64,000 nucleotides of DNA from Ashinkailepas kermadecensis (taxonomy: Eukaryota; Arthropoda; Thecostraca; Neolepadidae): contig JAOTOM010005154.1 of NCBI GenBank assembly GCA_034440615.1, positions 62,001 to 126,000 of the forward strand. The letters run 5' to 3'. Under the pieces are notes generated by a model. That model worked only from the letters and a program-made list of their open reading frames with translations, had not been told where the DNA came from and searched no databases. Below are positions 47,798 to 57,542 of this stretch, one piece after another. How positions within the stretch are numbered: position 1 is the stretch's first letter; each line of letters opens with the position of its first letter. Position numbers and translations under genes: made by a program.

Positions 47798-49575
47798 CAT
47801 AGCGCTGTGTTGCTGCGTGCATCGTAAAGCCAGCACCAACCAGCCGATCCAAAGTGGCTCGGCCGAAATCCATGTAAAACCTTTCAGGCATAAATGGGTT
47901 AACTTAGACCACTTCACCTTCGCAGTGTGGCATAATTTTCCAGCACTTCCAATGCGGGGGAGGCGGTCCGCAATACAAAAAGCTCCAGTGAGCCGCCAGG
48001 GGCCCTACAGCTCACACCCAGGGATCTAAAACCGACAGGTGACCCCAGAGGATCCACAGGAGTTCCCAGACCAGCAGGAGGCATCAGCATCTGATAAAAT
48101 GCCTTACTCCTCATCAGGACAGAGTTGCTATAGTCCGTGCACTGGAGGCTCCCGCAACGCCACCAGCGCACATGAATCAAAGTCCATGTTGGACCAGGCG
48201 ATGCATGCCAAAACAGATAGGCAGAAGGTCAGATTCTAGCAAAAGTATCCGAAGCTTTTTCGTGGAAAATGAAACTAAAAGGATTAATTCTACATACAGG
48301 TAGGATGCAGTTAAACTGCAATGATTAACTTCCGGGTCAGAATAGCAGTCATGCGATAGCTATGCATTATTTTTGACATTTCAAACCATTAATCCAAGAC
48401 TGAAATCATTCGTTTTCTCCTTGGCCAGCTGCCAACATCCTATATTACCCCTGCAACAGTTACGAACATCTAGCAAAATCTGGACGGTACAACGCATCCG
48501 ATGAAAACGCGTCAAAAAGGAAACTGCCGTCCGTAGTCGCCAGGATTCATCGGAATTATCCAAAGACGCACATTTAGTTCACAGGAGTGGTCAGGAGAGA
48601 GTGGAGATGAGGAGAGAGTGGAGACGAGCGCTGACCGGGGCCGAGCCAGCCAGACGGCTGGATCATCACGGCGGCTGTTGCTAAGCGACCAGAACACCAG
48701 TATTGTTGTTTACTTTTATTTTCCACATGGCAATAGACTGGCGGGTCCGACCCGGACCGAAATCACGCGAAACTAGCCGACAAACACCGATCACATATAT
48801 GGAAGGCCAATCCAACTGAACCCCGCACAGCAAGACCAACTGAACATGACATTCCAAGATGGCATGAAACATAAAAAACAGTCACAAAGCCTGTCGCCAG
48901 TGCTGGAGCGCACACGGACGGGGTCTGACCGAAGTGCGTCGCTTCAGCGGACACCTGGGGTTTGTCGCCGCATTTCAGCGTTATGGAGACCTCACGGGGA
49001 GACCACACGAACCCACACCACAGGACTCGCCAGAGGTTACACTGCGGTGAAACAAAACATGGTCAACAGCCACATGAAAAGCAACCACTGATGGTCGGCT
49101 ACTTGACTCTCCAGCGCGTCACACATTAGAACTGTGCAGCCAGCATCGGCGGCGCCACGGACTTTGGATAGGGGAGGGGGACATGGCTGTTCTTGGGTTC
49201 GCGCGTCCCATGCAACGTTCATAGGCATAATGCTACGCTTCACGACGGTTGGGGAGAGTGGGACACGTCCCCTCTGCCCTCATTTGGCGCCTCCTGCCAA
49301 CTCCTTTCTAAAGCATTCACTTTGGTCCACGAGTGCAGGTGTATATCGATACCTCACATCTATATCTGTATCAAAGGTACGTTTAACACCAAGCAACGTG
49401 CCTTGCCACCGCCATTCCTCGATGCTGTATTCGATAAAAGTGAGACCTTTACGCAGGACATCCGTGACGCTTTTCACGAGAAGCGAATGGCGAACGGCTT
49501 CCCGGTAGAACACAGCATAATCTTGTTTAATACAACGAAGAATGGCTCTTAGATGCTCCTGGGTTTTATACATTG
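47798..49575. other. No recognised gene
   Basis: A minus-strand frame of 122 codons at 49280-49645 and an opposing plus frame of 120 codons (49193-49552) reach into or abut the inverted repeat. Neither was recognised. Confidence 0.35.
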
Positions 49576-49820
49576 GCGTGTAAAGAAAATATACGACCTT
49601 CAATATACCAAGAGGTGCTGAGTTGACATCAAAAGTAACGATCAAGATTATACTTTATTACTCAACGTTTCGGCCAGGGGCCATCGTCAGGGCCATCGTC
49701 ACTCCTGACGATGGCTCCTGGCCGAAACGTTGAGTAATAAAATATAATCTTTATCGTTACTTTTGATGTCAACTCAGCACCTCCTGGTATATTGAAGGTC
49801 GTATATTTTCTTTTATACGC
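49576..49820. mobile_element. Large imperfect inverted repeat with hammerhead-like motif
   Basis: Arms of about 116 bp (49576-49691 and 49704-49820) are near-perfect reverse complements around a 12-bp spacer. Each arm ends in cctgacgatggctcctggcc followed by gaaacgttgagtaataaa. The CTGACGA...GAAAC order resembles a hammerhead ribozyme core, as described at the ends of Penelope-like elements, but stem II pairing is imperfect. A foldback element is the alternative. Confidence 0.6.
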
Positions 49821-50759
49821 AACAGCATAATCTTCTCAGTCCAGCAGGTGTTGGAACTCTTCGAACGGGGTTAATATTTCTCAAGTGGAAACATAAAGTA
49901 TGGCAACAACGTTCTGATCGATCGAATATGGCACAGCTGCTGGGTTGAGATGAAGACCTAAAATCATGCCTCAGCACTACCGAGATGTGCCAGGGAAATC
50001 ATAATCATGATAGCGTGAGTTCGCCTCGCACATTGTCGGTGGCGAAGGCGTGAAAGCAATGGCAGTCATTTTGCTTCGGGTGTATCCCTGCCGCCTGGAA
50101 TGCTGCGGTGACAAAATTGATTGCGGATCCTCGGCATATTTTGGAGCTGTGAATCGCGAACCGATTAACGGCATTACATCAAAATGGGGACGAAATGTGG
50201 ATCCTGCTCGTCTCATATTGACTCAATATGATTGCGTTACTTGAATATGACATGATTCCTCGTCGGATACTCAAACCGAGTGTTTAAATATTGGACAGTC
50301 TTCTTGACCTTGCTTTACGTGTCTGCATGCGAGTATAACTCGTGTTTAGTCGAAGTACGCATTCGAGATCACATACTTCCTGGGGGGGCGACACAGGTTC
50401 CAACGCTCGTCCAGGTGTAGCATCAGCCGACAGTAGAAAATGGCACGCCAGAAACTCACCATGAAGTGCTCCAAGCTCATTTCCCACTGCGCCAGTCTCT
50501 GCTTGGGTTAACACCGCAATGAAATGCATACCTTGCATGTAACACAAATGTTTGTCATAAAACGCCAATCAGCACACGATTTAAAGATGTACGGGTGCCG
50601 ACCAGATGCGTCACCGTGTCCAGACGACTGGAGATCACTCTCAGCCGAGAAACCAGGGCTGCCCTGACAGAGACCACAGCCCAGAGACCACAGCCCAGAG
50701 CCCAGAGCCCAGAGCCCAGAGAGCAGGATCCGGACGCACACCCGAGCTGCCAGTATACT
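49821..50759. other. Downstream of the JmjC gene; cccagag repeat
   Basis: 50665-50735 holds short repeats of cccagag and agaccacag within the likely 3' UTR of the minus-strand JmjC gene. The rest is unassigned. Confidence 0.5.
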
Positions 50760-50845
50760 TCAGTCGTACTCGGAGCCGATCGTGATGCTGATGTTGTCGG
50801 ACACTATCTTCGTCATGTGGTACCACATGTTGGTGTCCAGAACAA
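50760..50845 (-). CDS. JmjC/cupin-type oxygenase, last exon
   Basis: Minus-strand terminal exon: acceptor cactgctgtttcag precedes 50845, and TGA lies at 50762-50760. The 86 bp begin with two bases that complete an Ile codon begun at the end of the exon at 55601, then VLDTNMWYHMTKIVSDNISI and TIGSEYD. In this metazoan JmjC-like family the C-terminus typically reads (I)IVLDTNRWYH...ISI.G.EYD, so the match runs to the last residue. The His of WYH should be the third Fe(II) ligand. The intron separating it from the previous exon is 4.75 kb and full of transposon debris. Confidence 0.85.
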
Positions 50846-50918
50846 CTGAAACAGCAGTGAGTTCAGCTGTTGATGTCTGGCGCGATTGAAAGACGCCGAC
50901 GATGTCGGTCGTCGGCGT

Positions 50919-50972
50919 TGGTTGGTTATTTGGGCTTACGGGCGCATCGACTGCGTTGGTCATACAGCGCCC
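50919..50972 (-). mobile_element. Short hairpin retroposon, copy C (perfect target duplication)
   Basis: A 54-bp insert (tggttggttatttgggctta to catacagcgccc) sits between perfect 14-bp repeats tcggtcgtcggcgt at 50905-50918 and 50973-50986. It lies just upstream of the last JmjC exon, inside the intron. This is the clearest sign that the hairpin unit moves by itself. Confidence 0.8.
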
Positions 50973-51035
50973 TCGGTCGTCGGCGTGAACGACTGAACCA
51001 CAGCAGTGACGACGATTGCCAATGTCCGGAACGAT

Positions 51036-51082
51036 TGGTTAGTGCAGTTCAGGGGCGCATCGACTGCGTCTGTCATGCAGCT
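51036..51082 (-). mobile_element. Short hairpin retroposon, copy D
   Basis: About 47 bp, tggttagtgcagttcagggg to tgtcatgcagct. Flanks ccggaacgat (51026-51035) and ccgggacaat (51083-51092) agree at 8 of 10 positions. It lies 64 bp from copy C. Confidence 0.6.
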
Positions 51083-52633
51083 CCGGGACAATTGGAACAC
51101 AATAGTGATGGCGGTGATGGCTCCAATTATGGGGAGGGTCGGCACGCCATGTTGAGAGAGGACAATCTGGACGTCTGCTCTCGTTGGAGCATTGGCGTCG
51201 GCTTGCGGCAACCTGCAGCGAACCAATATCCAAATGCAGGGATATTGGATCAGTACTCAACTTTCGTTGGCAGCACCATATTTTACGGCAAGGCTGACGG
51301 CACACTTAGTAAGCCCCCTGCTCTCGTCAGCTGAAGTGCCCCCTGCTTCGCCGACCGTGCCCTCTGTCTCACTGGGCGTGCACCGATTGTGTGGACTCTG
51401 AATACGCCACTGGCACTGTATACATGCAGTCCGTCAAGCACAGCTCACCGATGCTGCCGAGTGTCGTCTTCCAAAACGACTGATACGTGGCATGGCACGC
51501 ATCGACGGTGGCGCCACGTGGTGACGGCTGGCACAAATATCAACACATGGCTCAAAGCATCCACAACGTAGATCGTGACGAAGGCGGAACAGTTTTACTG
51601 CAATTGTTCCAGGGTCTCGTGCACCATATTAACCATGGAGCAGCAAATCCCGCAGTTAACCTTCCCGAAGTCATACTGGAATTGACGTGCCTGAAAAGTA
51701 GAATTTCAAGGCGGGCGGAATTCAGTGGAAATCCATATTATTGGCTGGCTGGCCCAACTCAAACACCGTAGGTAAAACCCTGAGTTTGTCCCATGACTGT
51801 TATGATCAAGCAAAACGGTCACAGTTGCACAAGCTGTAGACACAGATGCTCTGGACCTTACAATGAAACAGTGTACACCACCAGCAATCTGCTGTTATTG
51901 GTCGCTGGAGCCCAGGACATCATCCATTCATTTAGACGCATCAGAGGATCGATTGTTGTGCATTTTCCACGTGTGTAAATGCAAGCACACGTGGAAATTG
52001 GCATTGCACCTACATATTTACATACATTCGCTATCACAGCTGGTTTCGCAGCACTGATTTACATATTCAGGAGGCGGCTCACTTGCAAAATGGGTTACAG
52101 TGGAGCAATGCCAGCTAATGCCAGGTACCGTCAGGCACAGCCAGGTACTGTCAGGTAATGTCAGGTACTGCCATGCCCTGCCAAGTATTGTCAAATGCTG
52201 TCGAGGTGCTGTTGTGTACTACCAGGTACTACCAAGCACTACCAAGCAACGCCAGGTCCTGCGTCGATAACATTTGACTAAGATTACTGGATCCAAGTAA
52301 ATCCAATGTTCACTCGGTCCACTTTATTTCCGAAAATCTACCATGGACCTCATTCTTCTTACAAACAAAAATATTCCAACTGTTATATCTCGCGCCAATG
52401 TTCGTGAAATTCCGTGGAGTACATATACAAAATGGTCCTGTCGTTTTTTCTTCAACATCCTCCCCTCCGCAGGAACAGTAGAGAATGGAGAGAGGTCACT
52501 GCCGCTCAATACCCTGAACAGGAATCCCAGCCTCTTCGAGGACACAGCCTGCTGGCAGGCCGGCGCACCGTGCCAGTACAGGTCCAGACTCTTGCTGATC
52601 TAACCGGGCCGTCGGGTCCCGACAGCACCCCCA
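51083..52633. other. Intronic sequence
   Basis: A 95-codon plus frame near 51487-51771 (QLFQGLVHHINHGAANPAVN) is unassigned. 52095-52260 holds irregular gtcaggtactgccaggta-type repeats. Confidence 0.5.
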
Positions 52634-53580
52634 TCACGCGTCCGAGGGGTCACCGGTCGCAGGGTACACCACCACGAGCGGAACCAGGTCGCCAGGCGCA
52701 GAATTCCTTGTCTCCGGTGTCCATTTGCGTCGGCAGATCACATCAGAAACACACTCTCTGCGCCGCCTCCAGAACTGGTCTGCCGGTGCCTGAGTGGGGC
52801 GCCGGATCTTCCGGCTAGTGGTGTCACCGTCTCCGACTATTCTAGGTGGATGACGGCCGACTGGTCGGCCAAGAAGAGGGCTGTTGGGCGTGAGAGCCAA
52901 CTTGTCGCCAGTTCCGTCGATACGTGAACTACAGGGTGGTCCGTTGACCACAGCTTCAGCCTCCGCGAGGACAGTCAGTAGCGCCTTGTCAGTGATGGTA
53001 AGCTTGTCTAGCACCGTTCTGTGAAAGTCATCCACTCCCAGACGCTGTGCATGGAGCTGGCGGCAGCCGGGTTCAAGTGCCACGTATTGTTCTCCGTGGT
53101 GAGGTTGTCGGAGAAGGCGTGCAGGTTCCAGCTCCGGATCAGCCGGCACAGCTGGTTTTCTCCAGAGCGCAGACTGGTATCGCTGTCGGAGAACACTCCT
53201 GTCGGCTTTTTTCTTTTTGAAGTGAAGCTCCTGAAGGACATCAAGAGGCTGTACGTGTTGAGCGAGTGGAACGCCTCAAGACGCACGACTGCGGTGGGTG
53301 GGAATGCCAAAAACCAGCAATGCCTTTTCTGACGCCCCATCTGTCTTCGCCGAGAGCGGTCCAAGATAGTCGATGCCGACGCAACGGACGGCAAGACGCG
53401 CGTCAGACCGTGCGCCGGGCAGATCCGCGTTCTTGGCTCGCAGGGTATCGTGCGACATCGACGGCACCCGCCTGAAGTCGGCGGATTTTCCGTAGGCGAA
53501 ACCCGCCTCTCGAGACGAGAGGAGGGATTCTACCTCAGTGGCAGTCCTGTGGGAGGTGGGCACCGCACCATGCAAATGCT
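52634..53580 (-). pseudogene. BEL/Pao retrotransposon integrase relic
   Basis: Three overlapping minus frames together give the end of a BEL/Pao polyprotein. First (53575-53276) CVGIDYLGPLSAKTDG, the start of the integrase core with its first Asp. Then (53394-53008) VRLEAFHSLNTYSLLMSFRS, FSDSDTSLRSGENQL (second Asp block) and WHLNPAAASSMHSVWE, the usual P-x-x-x-x-x-G-V-WE region with changes. Then (53149-52634) LDKLTITDKALLTVLAEAEA, LALTPNSPLLGRP, QAPADQFWRRRREC and RKWTPETRNSAPGDLVPLVV. Frame changes between blocks and the altered Gly before VWE show it is dead. No LTR was identified in the flanks. It lies in the JmjC intron on the same strand as the gene. Confidence 0.85.
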
Positions 53581-53739
53581 ACCAGGTCATTCAGATAATA
53601 GAGTCTTCTTGATCTCTTCTGTTGCCGCGCGGTGCCGCTGGTGTGCCTTCACTTTTTTCCTCTGTCGCCATTTTCAGCACGAAGTTTGCCAATGAGACTC
53701 ACTCAATCATGCTCACCCATGATGATTCTGCCCATCTGG

Positions 53740-53815
53740 TAACGTCTGGACATTCATCTGGTAGCATCTGGATACACATCTGGTAGCATCTGGATACCCA
53801 TCTGGTAGGCATAAG
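53740..53815. repeat. Catctggtagcatctggata short repeat
   Basis: About four units of 18-20 bp. Confidence 0.75.
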
Positions 53816-53944
53816 GTATGGTAGGTGGCCGGCTCGCTTGCATGTCGCATCAGAGGAGACGAACATCAGACTGGTCCTCATCGCCCATCGCCACACGCAC
53901 GATTACATTATCAATAAAGCTGCTGAATATTTTGAAACTGATCT

Positions 53945-54030
53945 ATCTAGGGCCTACTGCAGTTTGTAGACTGGAGTACCACTTACTAATTTATCCCGAA
54001 GCGACTGTAGTCTGTAGACTGCAGTCGCTT
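53945..54030 (-). repeat. 48-bp splice-donor repeat, distal part
   Basis: One unit with a GTAAGT donor (plus acttac at 53981-53986) and one degenerate unit, cut off from the main array by the LINE. A near-perfect palindrome of 15-bp arms (aagcgactgtagtct) lies at 53999-54030. Confidence 0.75.
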
Positions 54031-55402
54031 TGGGAGTCGCTTCGCAACATTTTCACACACACGTCAGCACAGCCCGCCAACACTAATATTTGGAGGCGAT
54101 AGCATACCAATACATGACACACATACCCATCTTGGACTTACCCTGTCCCAAGATCTTCACTTTCACGAGCACATAAACATAATTTGCAAATAAGTTAACA
54201 GAGCCCTTGGTCCACTGTACCCTATTGCAAAATATATACCCAGACCAATTCTAGCTCAGATATACACCAAATACATCAGACTTCACTTTGACTACTGTGA
54301 TGTTATTTACGATGGACAAATTACGATCCAAGACGCAACACGACTAGAGACTCTGCAAGCCAGAGCAGGACGGCTAGTAACCGCGACACTCTTTAGATCA
54401 TCTACGGACAAAATTCGACTCGACCTACGATGTACCTCACTATATACCAGACGACGCATACACAAGCTGATACTTTATCATAAATTAAGCGACTCAGAGC
54501 AGAACAAACCGTACTATATCAGTACTATTATACCTCAAACACGTGTGCACGAGGTAGGTAGGGAACTTCGTAACGCCAGCCATCACACAGTAGCTGCAAA
54601 CCATACATCATCCTTTACAAAATCGTTCTTCCCAGCTACTGGACGTCTTTGGAACAGCCTAAGCGAAAACACACGCTGTCTCCCCACATCTCCTTAAAAA
54701 AGCGATTATGCAGCAATTCGGTGTGCCCAGTCCACCAAAATTCTACACTTTTGGATCAAAGAAAGGAAATTCCCTTCATACCAAACTTAGGGTTGATATG
54801 TCTCATCTAACTCCCATCTATTTCGAATTCAAACACGTGCATCTCCTGAATGCTCTTACGGCTGCCAAAACGAAAATGTTCGGCACCTAATTCTAGATTG
54901 TCCAAATCACATTGGCCCCCGAAATAAACTATTCAACAACATTTCACAACATCTCTGCCAGAATTCTCCAGAATCCCAACCACTAACCAAGCTTCGTATC
55001 CTGCTACATGGGGACGGATTGAGCGAAAGGACGGTTAGGTGGTGGCTTGCCATTTTCACAACTTTTTATTAGAAACTTTTATACTTGACATGAACTAACA
55101 TTGCTAACCAGCTAATAATGGCCTAAAGTTGCACTAAATTGGGGTCGCGACCCATGCTGGATTGGGCGGTGGCTTCACAGATGATCTGTGGCGTCCGCGG
55201 TAAGGGACATATAAGAAAATATCCCATTGAGAAGAGTGTACTTATGTTTATCTTTCGCTCCAGTGTCAATCCACACCTTCAGATAGGTGCCACGATGTTT
55301 TTCAGATCACCTAGTGCTTTTGCACCATTCTGAAAAAAATGTCCAACATAACTGTAAGATGATTGCAATAAACGTTATGATGATGATGATGATGATGATG
55401 AC
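54031..55402 (+). mobile_element. LINE (non-LTR retrotransposon) 3' fragment
   Basis: 5'-truncated element ending in a tail of (TGA) triplets at 55379-55402. From about 54070 the plus frame reads FGGDSIPIHDTHTHLGLTLS, LGPLYPIAKYIPRPILAQIY, TKYIRLHFDYCDVIYDG, RLETLQARAGRLVTATLF and FFPATGRLWNSLSENTRC. This is the region after the reverse transcriptase palm in CR1/L2/I-like elements; I cannot fix the clade. A later frame gives CSYGCQNENV and HLILDCPNH, a Cys/His knuckle at the C-terminus, ending LAIFTTFY at 55071. An in-frame stop after HINIICK and frame changes make it inactive. About 330 bp of 3' UTR follow. It has split the 48-bp donor array in the JmjC intron and is antisense to that gene. 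Confidence 0.85.
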
Positions 55403-55600
55403 CACTTACTAATTTCTCCCGAAGCGACTGTAGTCTGTAGACTTGGGCATCACTTACTGATCTCTTCAGGAACGACTGTGATCTGTAGACTGGAGCACCA
55501 CTTACTGATCTCCCAGGGCCGACCGTAGTCTGCAGATTGGAACACTACTTACCAATCTCTCCAGAGGCGAACGTAGTCTGTAGACTGGAGTAGCACTTAC
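55401..55600 (-). repeat. 48-bp tandem array of 5' splice sites (GTAAGT)
   Basis: Plus-strand acttac occurs at 55404, 55452, 55500, 55547 and 55595 (periods 48, 48, 47, 48); on the minus strand each unit is ...GGAGA(A/T)AT(C/T)A followed by GTAAGT. The 55595 copy is the donor of the JmjC exon at 55601-55730, and the other units repeat about 33 bases of that exon's end plus the first 14 of the intron. Confidence 0.9.
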
Positions 55601-55730
55601 TGATTTCTCCAGGGCCGACCGTAGTTTGCATACTGGAGCAGACTGATCGACACTCTGGTGGCGGCTCGAGAGTCCACAGCTTTCTTCCCAGCAGTTGGGC
55701 CTGCCACGACGGGTTCCTCACGTGGTCGAG
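55601..55730 (-). CDS. JmjC/cupin-type oxygenase, catalytic exon
   Basis: Minus-strand exon from acceptor ctgctgtttccaccag (ends 55731) to donor GTAAGT (plus 55595-55600). The 130 bp encode 43 residues plus one base: LDHVRNPSWQAQLLGRKLWT, LEPPPECRSVCSSM, QTTVGPGEI. With the His that ends the previous exon this makes H-L-D, the HxD Fe(II)-binding pair of JmjC-type 2-oxoglutarate oxygenases; SWQAQ..GRK.W and PPPEC are hallmark strings of this metazoan family. Phase joins exactly to the exons at 57407 and 50760. Known relatives hydroxylate or demethylate proteins, but this subfamily's substrate is not known to me. The exon's 3' end is the template of the donor array beside it. Confidence 0.9.
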
Positions 55731-57406
55731 CTGGTGGAAACAGCAGCTGCTCGGTTGACCGGTGGCCGTGACCCATTTCCGCACAAATAGCCAATAGTGA
55801 TTCGAGGAGACGATTACGGACAGAGGTGCTCCAAAGGGATCAAAGTTAATCAGAACTCCGAGATTGTCTCGAGAACTACACACGTTCCACCAGGACTTTT
55901 TGCGCTCTTGAGCAAACATTGTACATCCAAGATAATCCAAGGTAACTACACATGCCATCCAAAAGTTCTCGAGAGGCAATATAATCGCATGCGGGTGATG
56001 AAAATTATGCGGGGCGGAATGAAGCAAAAGTATGGGTCTCCAGGGTAGTTGATTGATTTATTTTTGAATGCTAAAACCAGTGTTGGCAAAAACCCGGTCA
56101 AAAACTAACCTTGGCCAGCTTTATTCGGTCTAGAATAGCCAAAACTGGCCGAATCTGGCCAAAGCGAAAGCACCCCATTTTAAAAGTTCGCCAATTGAAA
56201 TAAAATTCAGAAGTTCAGAGTTAGCAAGCATACCTAAACATACATTGAAATTGGCGTAAGCAAAATATAATTGTTCCACATAAGAAATACATGACTCTCG
56301 ACAGAAAGCAATTTTTCCATAGCAATTGATCAAGTTCACCAAAAATATACCAGTCGTATTCCTTGCAATCGCATGGAATTGTCTAATTATAGGCCCTCAA
56401 ATCGCAGTGTGGAAGCTTACACATTTCCGAACGCGATTTTCGCCCATGATACGATACGGCTTGACGTCCTACCATAGCGATAAAGAGAAAAGATGTAGAA
56501 TTGGGTCCATGTAAAGAGCAGGCAACAATACCCCACATATTAAAAAAGCTGCACCGGATATACCCGATTTTACAACAAATGTACGCAAGGACCGATGTAC
56601 GCATGACATAAGTACATAAGCGTGAGCAAAGTACGCGTGCAAATGTATGTATGAGCAAATGTACGTGAGCAAATGTACACATGTCCAAATTTATGTATGG
56701 CAGGTGTACACAAGCGCATATGCAACCAGGTATATACTAATGCCAAGTATATAGTAACTACAGATAAGTGTCCAGAACCGGGGAGACAGATCCTCTAATA
56801 GGAAAATCAACCAATAGGGAGAGGGGGGCTTATTAGCAATGTGTGGGGCCACCACACAAGTCCCTCCTCAGGTTATGATAAGGCAATGGGGAACGATCAC
56901 TGACTGGGGGTGGGGGCATGTCCCACACAACAGTTCAGAAGGGGCATTGGGGAAGGGTGCTGAAAGATAGTTTATTCCTCATTTCGACACGAGGTCAAAT
57001 AACCACTCATGCTCTAATCCACCACCACTTATTTCAATTGTACCAGGTGTACCAATTGTGTCAGATATTCAAGCTTACCCATCTTACTCAGGCCTTCCTT
57101 ATTTACGGCAAAGGTCCTGTCGTAGTTGATCACAATTTTGACTACCTTCCAACAGGAGTGAGCATTCAAATATTTTTTTTTGTGTCCAGTTCTGGTATTT
57201 GAATTCTTTCTTGATATTGACATTCTGGTTCCGGGACTTTTTGAGCAATGGGTTTAAAAAAAAGACATTCTGAGCCTTTGGACGTCGTATCTTTGAACTT
57301 CGTCGTGCTTATGATTAGTTACATGGAGTCGATGCTATTACACGCACACGCCTTGTGATTTTGTGGGGAAGCAAGGGCCTGTGAGCTATGGACGACTAGT
57401 ACTGAC
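55731..57406. other. Intron of the JmjC gene
   Basis: Unique AT-rich sequence with no repeat array. Small open frames near 56383-56688 are not recognised. Confidence 0.6.
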
Positions 57407-57542
57407 GTGCAAATGGGCCCCGAAGCCGGGAGTGCCCATGAAGATCCAGTCGAGCCGACTCGACTCGGCCGTAGCCGGCAGGAAGTAGGGCCGCTGGTAA
57501 TGTCGGCGGAGCTCGTTAGCGGCCGCAGAGTCACAGTTGGAC
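57407..57542 (-). CDS. JmjC/cupin-type oxygenase, exon with first Fe ligand
   Basis: Minus-strand exon, acceptor gtgcctgtcctcag (ends 57543) to donor GTCAGT (plus 57401-57406). The 136 bp are one base then 45 codons: SNCDSAAANELRRHYQ, RPYFLPATAESSRLDWIFMG, TPGFGAHLH. The single base completes the Trp of GW left by the upstream exon, giving the family string IGWSNCD...LRRHYQRPYFLP...DWIFMGTPG.GAH.H. The last His is the first Fe(II) ligand. No stops or frame changes occur. The minisatellite immediately upstream is built from this acceptor and about the first 22 exon bases. Confidence 0.9.
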
